Source of the DNA: JBJFGR01 sp051892875
GTDB lineage: Bacteria; Pseudomonadota; Gammaproteobacteria; Enterobacterales; Succinivibrionaceae
DNA: 40,009 bases
NCBI GenBank assembly: GCA_051892875.1
Contig: JBJFGR010000110.1
Coordinates: 1 to 40,009 of the forward strand
Direction: 5' to 3'
How positions within the stretch are numbered: the first letter of the stretch is position 1; each line of letters begins with the position of its first letter. Position numbers and translations under genes: made by a program. Below the pieces are notes generated by a model, which made no database searches, was not told the DNA's origin, and saw only the letters and a list, made by a program, of their open reading frames with translations. This document shows positions 33,317 to 40,009 of the stretch, piece by piece.

Positions 33317-33997
33317 ATGATTTCATTAAACTCTTTGAAAGGAAAACTATTAATAGCAAACCCTCACTCAAAAGGTGACTCTCAAGGTGCTGTAATCTTA
33401 GTATTCGATCATAGAGATTCTCTTGTTCATGGGGTATCTATAAATCGTATACATAAAAATGCAGATCAATATCTTTTATTTGATCGTTTTCTAAAACAAC
33501 ATAACGCTTTGTTTATGAATGATGTATCTTTTATTGACGAACCTGTATTTGACGGAGGTCCTCATGAACCAGAACAAGGACTTATATTAAATAATTGCCT
33601 ACCAAGCACATATATGTCAACTTTAATGATTATGCCACATATATGTGCAACAACAACTTCTGATATTCTGCTTGATATAGTTACTAAAAATTTCTTTAAT
33701 AAAATTACAGATAGCAATCGCTATGCAAAATACAAAATATGCTTGGGTAAATTCTCGTGGTCAGAAGAAAATATTGAAGAATTTATAAAAAATGGAAGAT
33801 ATTTTGTAATTAAGGCAACAGAAGATTTAGTATTCTATACTAAACCTGAAGATATTTATCATAAATGTTTAGCAATTCTTGGATCTAAATATTCAGGTAT
33901 TGATAATTCATATAATATCAATTTTGATGATAAAGAAAGCTTAGATGAAAACATGAAACACCTATATTGGATAGAACATGTTAAAGACCATTTATAA
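33317..33997 (+). CDS. yqgE: YqgE/AlgH (UPF0301) family protein
   Basis: A 226-residue member of the UPF0301/AlgH family, whose biochemical role is not settled. It begins with LKGKLLIANP (family: HFLIAMP), then GAVILVFDH, GVSINR, and the central VFDGGPHEPEQGLILNN, which matches the GGPxxxxxGFxLH signature. It is longer than E. coli YqgE (187), with the extra residues mainly in the C-terminal half. The longest frame starts from a TTG inside rsmE; I use the ATG at 33317-33319 with GGAG upstream, 4 bp after rsmE. ruvX, its usual follower, is absent and queF comes next. Confidence 0.85.
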   Translation: MISLNSLKGKLLIANPHSKGDSQGAVILVFDHRDSLVHGVSINRIHKNADQYLLFDRFLKQHNALFMNDVSFIDEPVFDGGPHEPEQGLILNNCLPSTYMSTLMIMPHICATTTSDILLDIVTKNFFNKITDSNRYAKYKICLGKFSWSEENIEEFIKNGRYFVIKATEDLVFYTKPEDIYHKCLAILGSKYSGIDNSYNINFDDKESLDENMKHLYWIEHVKDHL

Positions 33998-34016
33998 TTA
34001 ATTTAAGAAAAAAATT

Positions 34017-34895
34017 ATGAACAACAGTACAATTAACGATAAATTAACGGAATTAAAATCAAGCCTACATTTAGGACATCAATCTAAATATGTCTCCACA
34101 TATACCCCATCATTACTTCAAAAAGTTCCTCGTAGCTTAAATAGAGATACTTTAGACATAAAAAAAATGTTCTTAGGATATGATTTATGGCATTTATATG
34201 AAGTTTCATATCTAAATCCCAAGGGGAAACCTTGCGTGGCTATTGGTGAAATTATAGTTCCTGCTTCTTCTCCTTATATTTTTGAATCTAAATCATTAAA
34301 ACTTTATTTAAATAGTTTTAATCAATCAAAATTTTTAGATCTCTCAACTGTGGAAAACATAATTGCTGAAGACTTATCAAAATTAGTCGAAGCAGAAGTA
34401 AATGTAAAACTTTTTAATTTAAACAATGCTGCAAGTTCATTTTTTATAGAAAATGATAAAAATGAAGATCTATTAAAAGAAGCCTTTTGTTTAGATGATA
34501 TTGATGTTGAAATCAACGAATATAACTTAAACCCAAATTTACTTGTAAATAGTAATAATAATCAACCTATTATCTCTGAAACTGTTTATTCAAATCTTTT
34601 AAAATCAAATTGCTTAATAACAAGTCAGCCAGATTGGGGTACAGTTGTTATATCTTATACAGGTAACGCTATCAATCATCAAAATTTATTAAAATATATC
34701 ATTTCCATGCGTCAACATAATGAATTTCACGAACATTGTGTTGAAAGAATTTTTACAGATATCTGTAATTATTGTCATAATATTAAATATTTAGAAGTTC
34801 GAGCTTTTTATACTAGACGTGGTGGTGTTGATATTAATCCTGTGAGATCAACATCTAATCCTCAATTAAAAAGCTATCGTTTATTACGTCAATAA
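34017..34895 (+). CDS. queF: 7-cyano-7-deazaguanine reductase (preQ0 reductase)
   Basis: The NADPH-dependent nitrile reductase that makes preQ1 from preQ0 in queuosine biosynthesis. The 292-residue protein is the long bimodular (YqcD) type with two tunnel-fold halves. The N-terminal VPRSLNRDTLDI and FESKSLKLYLNSFNQ match E. coli QueF (282). The catalytic Cys lies in SNCLITSQPDWG (about 204). NEFHEHCVERIF and RRGGVDINPVRS complete the active site. It follows yqgE after 19 bp with a weak ribosome site and may belong to the endA-rsmE-yqgE unit. Confidence 0.96.
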   Translation: MNNSTINDKLTELKSSLHLGHQSKYVSTYTPSLLQKVPRSLNRDTLDIKKMFLGYDLWHLYEVSYLNPKGKPCVAIGEIIVPASSPYIFESKSLKLYLNSFNQSKFLDLSTVENIIAEDLSKLVEAEVNVKLFNLNNAASSFFIENDKNEDLLKEAFCLDDIDVEINEYNLNPNLLVNSNNNQPIISETVYSNLLKSNCLITSQPDWGTVVISYTGNAINHQNLLKYIISMRQHNEFHEHCVERIFTDICNYCHNIKYLEVRAFYTRRGGVDINPVRSTSNPQLKSYRLLRQ

Positions 34896-34995
34896 GGTAA
34901 AAAAATAGTAAGATATATAGATAAGGACTTTTTATTTTTATCCTAGTTATATAATTATTTGGTTATTTATTTTTTTATGAGTTACTAAAAGTAAT

Positions 34996-37188
34996 ATGGT
35001 TAATTCACTTTTTTTAGCGTTACTACTTCCTACATTACCGATGGAAGATATCCCAAATGTTCCTCAGAATATAATCTTAGCTCATTCATACGAAAATAAA
35101 AATCCTCATCTATGTATTCAAATTAATAAAAACTACTTAAATTACCTTTATGAAGAAAACAATTACTCTAAAAGTAATCATTTTTCAAATAGAATATTTG
35201 CATTAAATAGTCTTATTTCTTGTGAAATAAATATTAATAATATTAAAGCCGCAAAAGAATATTTTGATATTATAAAAATAATTCAAAGACTTGCTAATAA
35301 TCCTTATGCAGAACTTTTATCAAAAATATCTGAAATGAAAATAAGTGCTGCTGAAAATAAATCATTTACAAAACCTAATTTAGAAAAGATTATTCCAACA
35401 AAACAATTAACAATAGATCTCAAAGAAGATATTCAACAAATTTCAAATGTTTATCAATTAGCTAATGATTATATAAATAAAAATTATGCAAAACTTACTA
35501 AATTCTATATAGAAGATTTTGATAATAAAATAAAATTAGATAATGCATCGTATATAAAGTATCTTATACCAAATTTATATATGGGATATAGTCTTTCCGA
35601 AAAACTTGAATTAAAATCTTTACATAAGAAATACTTCGACTTATACATAACTTATTTAAATAGCAACAACTTTAATTATACCAAAGCTTGGGTCTATTCA
35701 AATTTAGCTAATGATTTTTATAATAAAGATATTTTTATTCAAGCTGTTTACAATCAAGAAATTGTAATAAGCATTCTTGAAAAAATTCCTGAAGATAAAA
35801 TTTTTTATATTGATGAGTTATTTAAATTACTAAAATATTACAAAGCAAATAATGATGAAAGTAAAGCTTTGATGTTATTATCAAAACTTGATTATTTAAT
35901 AAAAAGTCATTACCCCAATAACTATGAAAAAAATATTGAATTAGCTAAAAACTATGTTCAGATCAGAATGTACAAAAAAGCCTTAGAAACAATTGAAAGA
36001 ATTTCTGAAGTAGTTAAAATTGATTTAAGTGACAACAACTCAATTAACAATATTCTTTATTATGCTGTCGCTTGTATAAATACCAATAAATTGAAAATAG
36101 CTAACCAAATATTAGAATATATAAACCCTCGTTATCAGTCTTTACCCATAGAACAAAAGTATTTCTATAACTATGTTTCAACTTTATATAATTTAAAAGA
36201 TGGGAATATAAATGATGCACTTAATTTTATTCAAAAAATTCCTTTTGAACATTTAACAATACCCCCAGAAAATTTATCAATAACCGAACAAGATTTAATT
36301 AATAAGTATAAAGATTTTCAATCTCGGCAATTGTTTTCCCGAAATAACTTCGATATATTAAAAGTTATTGATAATCAAAATGAACTCTATATTTCAATAA
36401 GTATTTTTATATTAATAATATTAATATTAATGTTATTTTCTTATCATTTAAATCATAAAAACAAAGAGCTTAAAAAAACTATATTTATTTATGATGAAAA
36501 AGATAATTTTCAAAACAATAATTTTGATGGAAATTTCTTTTCATATATTATTAACTTAAATAACGCCATTGAAGAATTCTTAGTTAATGGAAGACTCGCC
36601 TCCTCACCTTCAGTTGCCATAAAAGAATTTTATCATATCTATATACCAGGTTTTTCAAATCTTAATGTAAAAATAGGTGGCGAACACACTAATCAATTAC
36701 TTAATATTTTTAAAGACAAATTATATTCTAACTTAGATGAAAGTGATAAAGTCTTTTCTTTAGCAGATAATAGATACATTATTTGCAAAAATACTAATAA
36801 TACTTCTGTAAATCAATCTTATTCAATATTGCTAAATAAAATATGCAATATTCTTACTGAACTGCAAATTGATAATACAGTAATTATGGGAGTTATTAAT
36901 TATCCATTTCCACCTCATATGCAACCGAATATAAAAACACCAAAAATTATAGAAATTTCATTACTATCATTAGCAGGAGCAATGGATATTTACAGACACC
37001 ATCATAAATCATGTTGGCTAAAATTTATTCCAACAAATATTAACATGGAAAATATCCATGACAGTGATTTGAGAATCGCAATAATTCATGAAATAAAAAG
37101 AGGAAATATTAAAGTAATTTCAGATAATGAAAATCAGGCAAGAGATATAGATTGGAATTCTTTAATAATAGGTATATTTACAAATTAA
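34996..37188 (+). CDS. periplasmic helical-repeat, TM, degenerate GGDEF protein
   Basis: A 730-residue protein. A short hydrophobic N-terminus (1-15) suggests export. Residues about 30-455 are alpha-helical with TPR-like spacing (for example KKALETIERISE and KIANQILEYINP). A single TM helix spans about 462-483. The cytoplasmic C-terminal domain follows the diguanylate-cyclase fold: VKIGGEHTNQLLNIFKDKL takes the place of the GHxxGDxxL helix, and ADNRY (about 588-593) replaces GGDEF. It should not synthesise c-di-GMP and no I-site is seen. The ATG lacks a clear ribosome site and an in-frame stop lies just upstream. I recall a degenerate GGDEF protein near queF in vibrios, so the context may be old. 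Confidence 0.65.
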   Translation: MVNSLFLALLLPTLPMEDIPNVPQNIILAHSYENKNPHLCIQINKNYLNYLYEENNYSKSNHFSNRIFALNSLISCEININNIKAAKEYFDIIKIIQRLANNPYAELLSKISEMKISAAENKSFTKPNLEKIIPTKQLTIDLKEDIQQISNVYQLANDYINKNYAKLTKFYIEDFDNKIKLDNASYIKYLIPNLYMGYSLSEKLELKSLHKKYFDLYITYLNSNNFNYTKAWVYSNLANDFYNKDIFIQAVYNQEIVISILEKIPEDKIFYIDELFKLLKYYKANNDESKALMLLSKLDYLIKSHYPNNYEKNIELAKNYVQIRMYKKALETIERISEVVKIDLSDNNSINNILYYAVACINTNKLKIANQILEYINPRYQSLPIEQKYFYNYVSTLYNLKDGNINDALNFIQKIPFEHLTIPPENLSITEQDLINKYKDFQSRQLFSRNNFDILKVIDNQNELYISISIFILIILILMLFSYHLNHKNKELKKTIFIYDEKDNFQNNNFDGNFFSYIINLNNAIEEFLVNGRLASSPSVAIKEFYHIYIPGFSNLNVKIGGEHTNQLLNIFKDKLYSNLDESDKVFSLADNRYIICKNTNNTSVNQSYSILLNKICNILTELQIDNTVIMGVINYPFPPHMQPNIKTPKIIEISLLSLAGAMDIYRHHHKSCWLKFIPTNINMENIHDSDLRIAIIHEIKRGNIKVISDNENQARDIDWNSLIIGIFTN

Positions 37189-37199
37189 ATTAATTTTCA

Positions 37200-37615
37200 C
37201 CTTTAGTGCTCTCTTGCGAAAAAATAACGCATCCACAAGCCGATTTTGAGGGGGAATGCGGATGATTTCTTGGACACAGGTTCTTTAATTTCTAGTGTGT
37301 AATATACTCATTTATTGAATAAACTATTAGGTTTGATACCATAATCATTAGTAGTGATTCTATTATGTATGGTGTCTTTATAAATAGACTGTCTGTAAAA
37401 AATTTTGGATCCTTTAAAAATCTAAAACCTTTTTCTACTTTTTGTTGTGAGTTATATGTATCAAGTAGTTTTTGCATTCTTCTAGAGCTTGATGTGTCAT
37501 TTGTAGCTATTACAAAACAACTAGCAATTTCTTTTTCTTGTTCATCTTTTGCTAGTCTTCCTTTTTTGACACGTTTTTTAACTTCAGTAATTTTTTCATT
37601 TATACAACAATATTA
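37200..37615 (-). pseudogene. remnant of an IS1634-type (IS4-like) transposase
   Basis: The C-terminal part of a DDE transposase survives. On the minus strand, an open frame from a stop at 37613-37615 to 37292 encodes KKGRLAKDEQEKEIASCFV, IATNDTS, then QQKVEKGFRFLKDP and FFTDSLFIKTPYII, ending YSINEYITH. IS1634 transposases have the same order: a VLATN strand, then the YxxQxxVERGFRFLKDP motif with the catalytic Glu, then the SLFLKKP segment and LVYSxxEY. The N-terminal two-thirds with the DD residues is absent. A stretch with LWMRYFFARE in another frame at 37200-37290 may be the frameshifted C-terminus. No intact terminal inverted repeats were found. Confidence 0.7.
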
Positions 37616-37650
37616 TCCACTGCCATTAAATTTTCTTAATTCTATAATCA

Positions 37651-37695
37651 AAATATGATAGGAATAATAAATATTTACCATTTCCTATCATATTT
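37651..37695. terminator. 14-bp inverted repeat downstream of the porin gene
   Basis: AAATATGATAGGAA (37651-37664) with TTCCTATCATATTT (37682-37695) and a 17-nt loop. The minus-strand RNA continues TTTTGATTAT, so it probably terminates the porin transcript about 60-100 bp past the stop. It is also next to the transposase remnant, so an IS end cannot be excluded. Confidence 0.5.
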
Positions 37696-37753
37696 AACTT
37701 TAGTGGCATTCCTCTTTTATGCAATATCTATCTAATTGCTCCTTTTTATGCTT

Positions 37754-38758
37754 TTAAAAATCTAGTCTCGCAAAAATTTGGGCATCATTATCTCTATCAT
37801 CTAAGGTATTAAATCTATAATCTATACCAGCTCTTATATTTTTATTAAAACGATATTGAGTTCCTAATATTACAAGATTAACATCGTAATTATGATTTGG
37901 TTGTTCTTTTGCTCGACGCCATTCATAATGAGCAGCCACATCTAAATTAAAGTCAAACTTATATATTATTGCTGCTTCAACAGCATTGTGCTTAATATCC
38001 TTAGCTAAAAAATGCTTACCATATGCGTAAGTTATTGATGATATTAATTTCTTATTATCGTATTTTAGACCACTAACAGAGTAAATTGTATTCACATCAT
38101 TAGCTTTTGCTTTTGAGGTTGTATAAGCTGTTCCAAATTGAACATCTCCTATTTTGTAAGCAATCAAAGCACCTTTAGCATCAGCTCTTGCAGAATCGTT
38201 TGAATACTCTTTACCATAACTATCGAACTTATAATTAAGACCAATTGTTAAATTTGAAATATCAACCTGATACTTCAATAAATCATTTGTTCGCTGAGTT
38301 GCGTACTTATTTGCTCCTCTACCTAAAGCCTGGGCAGCAAAACTATTTGAAAATGAATTATCTGTCCAATCACCGATATATTGAGTAACTGATTTTTGAC
38401 GACCAAATGAAATTGCACCATAATCCCCAAACTTTAGTCCACCAAATAATAATCTTAAATTATCCTTTGTTCCATTTTCTTTTTCATTATCTACTGCATA
38501 TTGACCTTCATAAGTACCGAAACCAGTTATAAAATCATTTACTTTTGTAGAACCATTAATCGTAAGTCTTCCAAAAGTATCTGTTCCGTCTTCTGTTATA
38601 GCATTATCACCTTCAGCTAAATAATGTCCTGCATGTAATAAGACATTAACATCTACCTTTACATCATCCTTATCATATGCCTGAAAAGCATAAGATGTAG
38701 TCGACAATGTTACTAAACTAGAAAAAACTATAATATTCTTTAAATAATTGTATAACAT
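37754..38758 (-). CDS. general outer-membrane porin (OmpC/OmpF-like)
   Basis: A 334-residue precursor with a cleavable signal peptide ending SYA at about residue 24. The mature protein has the alternating amphipathic beta-strand pattern of trimeric Gram-negative porins. Signs include DVKVDVNVLLHAGHY (first strand), FGRLTINGSTKVND, LFGGLKFGDYGAISFGRQ (the conserved strand before loop 3), and the C-terminal ARLDF ending in Phe, the BAM recognition signal. It passes small hydrophilic solutes through the outer membrane. GGAG 8 nt before the ATG supports the start. It is monocistronic. Confidence 0.88.
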   Translation of the reverse strand: MLYNYLKNIIVFSSLVTLSTTSYAFQAYDKDDVKVDVNVLLHAGHYLAEGDNAITEDGTDTFGRLTINGSTKVNDFITGFGTYEGQYAVDNEKENGTKDNLRLLFGGLKFGDYGAISFGRQKSVTQYIGDWTDNSFSNSFAAQALGRGANKYATQRTNDLLKYQVDISNLTIGLNYKFDSYGKEYSNDSARADAKGALIAYKIGDVQFGTAYTTSKAKANDVNTIYSVSGLKYDNKKLISSITYAYGKHFLAKDIKHNAVEAAIIYKFDFNLDVAAHYEWRRAKEQPNHNYDVNLVILGTQYRFNKNIRAGIDYRFNTLDDRDNDAQIFARLDF

Positions 38759-39169
38759 AATATATACTCCAATAGTTGAAAATAAAATAAATTAAATTAA
38801 ATATAAGAAAACAACTCTTTTAATTTAATTAAAAAATAAAACCTAAAAATTTATGTCTTTTATATGTAATTTGAATTGATATAATTCGATAGCTTGTTAT
38901 TACGTTTTACATACACATATCGCTATTACTCAACATTGAGCAACAGCAACAACATGTCCTTTCAAAAAAAGTGTAAAACATATAAACCTCTGCTAAATAA
39001 AGATAATAAAGAAATTTGTTTAATTATTCATATTATTCATACTTATTTTGTATGTTTATGTATTCATAGTATTATACTATGTTTTTATTGTCAAGTTTTT
39101 TTTAAAATTCTTTATTATGTGCTAATATACGAAACAATTTAAGAATTTCTATTTTTAAAAGGATTATTT
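38759..39169. other. porin-dut divergent intergenic region
   Basis: 411 AT-rich bases holding the promoters of the leftward porin gene and rightward dut. An 82-codon plus-strand frame at 38894-39142 has no ribosome site and a composition typical of non-coding AT-rich DNA. A palindrome and a candidate dut promoter are listed separately. No tRNA or small RNA was recognised. Confidence 0.4.
39065..39118 (+). promoter_or_regulatory. palindrome and candidate promoter upstream of dut
   Basis: CATAGTAT (39065-39072) and ATACTATG (39074-39081) form a perfect 8-bp palindrome around one base, followed by TTTTTATTG. Seven bases later TTGTCA (39088-39093) is a good -35, with TATTAT (39113-39118) or TTTATT (39111-39116) as -10. 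The palindrome could be an operator or a small terminator. Confidence 0.35.
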
Positions 39170-39610
39170 ATGAAAGTAAAATCACTTGTTAATAACTTTA
39201 TTGCACCTGAATATAAAACACCATCAGCTGGTGGTATGGATATTTATCTACAAAATGATGTTGATTTAGTTGTAGGTAAAGATAATGTAATAAACTTAGG
39301 TTTCTGTGCAGAAGTTCCTGAAAATCATGTAGCTCTTTTATTACCAAGAAGCGGAACTGGTATCAAAGGAATTGGTTTACGTAATACTGTTGGAGTTATT
39401 GATAGCGATTATCGTGGTGAATGGATTGCTCATGTTGTTATTGATGAACAAGATGAAAATGCATTTGGAAATACTCTTTCCTATAAAAGAGGCGATCGTT
39501 TAATTCAATGTTTAATTGTTCCTGTTAAACGAGAAACTATTGAAATTGTTGATGAATTATCAACAACTGAACGAGGTGCAGGTGGTTTTGGTAGTACTGA
39601 TAAAAAATAA
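39170..39610 (+). CDS. dut: deoxyuridine triphosphatase
   Basis: A 146-residue trimeric dUTPase that hydrolyses dUTP to dUMP and pyrophosphate, keeping uracil out of DNA and feeding thymidylate synthesis. All five motifs are visible: AGGMDIY (20-26), PRSGTGIKGI (59-68), GVIDSDYRGE (75-84, catalytic Asp), RGDRLIQ (107-113) and RGAGGFGST (135-143). AAAGGA lies 6 nt before the ATG. It is monocistronic here; the usual enterobacterial neighbours coaBC and slmA are not present. Confidence 0.95.
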   Translation: MKVKSLVNNFIAPEYKTPSAGGMDIYLQNDVDLVVGKDNVINLGFCAEVPENHVALLLPRSGTGIKGIGLRNTVGVIDSDYRGEWIAHVVIDEQDENAFGNTLSYKRGDRLIQCLIVPVKRETIEIVDELSTTERGAGGFGSTDKK

Positions 39611-39622
39611 TTAAAAATCTTG

Positions 39623-39655
39623 AGACTTCAAATATTTTATTTTGAAGTCTTAATT
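39623..39655. terminator. bidirectional terminator after dut
   Basis: AGACTTCAAA (39623-39632) pairs with TTTGAAGTCT (39641-39650), 8-nt loop, between the convergent dut gene and the kinase-like gene whose stop is at 39674. Confidence 0.7.
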
Positions 39656-39673
39656 CTAAAATCTAATACTTCT

Positions 39674-40009
39674 CTATGTCGGAGACTTTTTTAAGTACTC
39701 TAAAAATTCTGGTGTTTTAGACCAATATTTTACTCCCCAATTCTCAAAATTCCATTCATCCATATATTCATTACATTCATAGTCAACATAGTAAAACAAA
39801 CCATCCTGTAATACAAAATTTGTTGGAAAATAATCAATATTTAATTTTTTTGGATAAAGAAGATTACACATTTCTTTTATCTGACTTATAGCATCTAGCG
39901 GTAAATTATCATTCTTTATCAAAGTCATAGCTGTTGGGCCTTCTATATATTGTTTTAAGATTATTTCATTATTATCATCAACAGCGTAAAGTTTTGGCAT
40001 TCTAATACC
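39674..40009 (-). CDS. kinase-fold (APH/RIO-like) protein, 5' end outside the window
   Basis: The C-terminal 111 or so residues of a gene that runs off the window edge: the frame stays open to the last base, reading GIRMPKLYAVDD at the edge. The piece contains NIDYFPTNFVL, which resembles the kinase catalytic loop (DxxPxN), and FYYVDYECNEYMDEWNFENWG, where VDYE takes the place of the metal-binding DFG/DxE. IEGPTAMTLI resembles the hinge segment of RIO or aminoglycoside-phosphotransferase folds. A small-molecule or protein kinase role is inference. The Met at 40000 is probably internal, not the start. Confidence 0.6.
   Translation of the reverse strand, partial: GIRMPKLYAVDDNNEIILKQYIEGPTAMTLIKNDNLPLDAISQIKEMCNLLYPKKLNIDYFPTNFVLQDGLFYYVDYECNEYMDEWNFENWGVKYWSKTPEFLEYLKKSPT

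Noticed and set aside
38894..39142. 82-codon plus-strand frame upstream of dut
   Set aside because: No ribosome site, aromatic- and Ile-rich composition typical of translated AT-rich spacer, and it overlaps the likely dut promoter.

Overview
This window reads as chromosomal DNA from a low-GC gammaproteobacterium. The core genes (asnS, pilZ-like/lolCDE, sucCD, gltA, tkt-pgk-fbaA, metK, endA-rsmE-yqgE, queF) resemble enterobacterial and vibrio proteins along their whole length, and fragments of gammaproteobacterial gene order survive. Intergenic DNA is very AT-rich. A host-associated, fermentative lineage such as the Succinivibrionaceae (Aeromonadales) is my best guess, but this is inferred from gene content and not proven. 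No rRNA, tRNA or CRISPR array was recognised.

Layout. 0-2.2 kb: a small coiled-coil repeat protein, then a Nudix hydrolase diverging from a lipoprotein/membrane-protein pair across a palindromic double promoter. 2.3-3.7 kb: asnS. 4.0-9.4 kb: two tandem ~890-residue membrane proteins of the M48 (HtpX-like) fold in which every zinc-ligand position has changed. 9.4-13.3 kb (minus strand): a degenerate PilZ-like protein followed by lolC-lolD-lolE. 13.4-17.2 kb: sucCD diverging from gltA, with no sdh or sucAB between them. 17.3-19.4 kb: an LtaS-type phosphoglycerol transferase. 19.7-24.2 kb (minus strand): tkt, pgk and fbaA, with no epd. 24.4-29.1 kb (minus strand): an overlapping three-gene operon coding for a dCache/degenerate-GGDEF/EAL phosphodiesterase and two membrane-tethered BMP-family proteins. 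29.6-34.9 kb: metK, a minus-strand FAH-like DUF5718-type protein, then endA-rsmE-yqgE-queF. 35-37.2 kb: a periplasmic helical-repeat/TM/degenerate-GGDEF protein. 37.2-37.7 kb: remnant of an IS1634-type transposase. 37.8-39.6 kb: a general porin and dut. The window ends inside a kinase-like gene.

How the genes work together. Housekeeping functions dominate: translation, lipoprotein export, central carbon, SAM supply, rRNA methylation, queuosine and dUTP removal. Laid over them is a cyclic-di-GMP theme: one EAL enzyme with intact motifs, one degenerate GGDEF protein and one degenerate PilZ-like protein. The two strongest candidates for undescribed biology are the tandem M48-fold pseudoproteases, which have a pentanucleotide tract in their upstream region, and the EAL-BMP-BMP operon, which looks like a periplasmic ligand-sensing module feeding a c-di-GMP phosphodiesterase.
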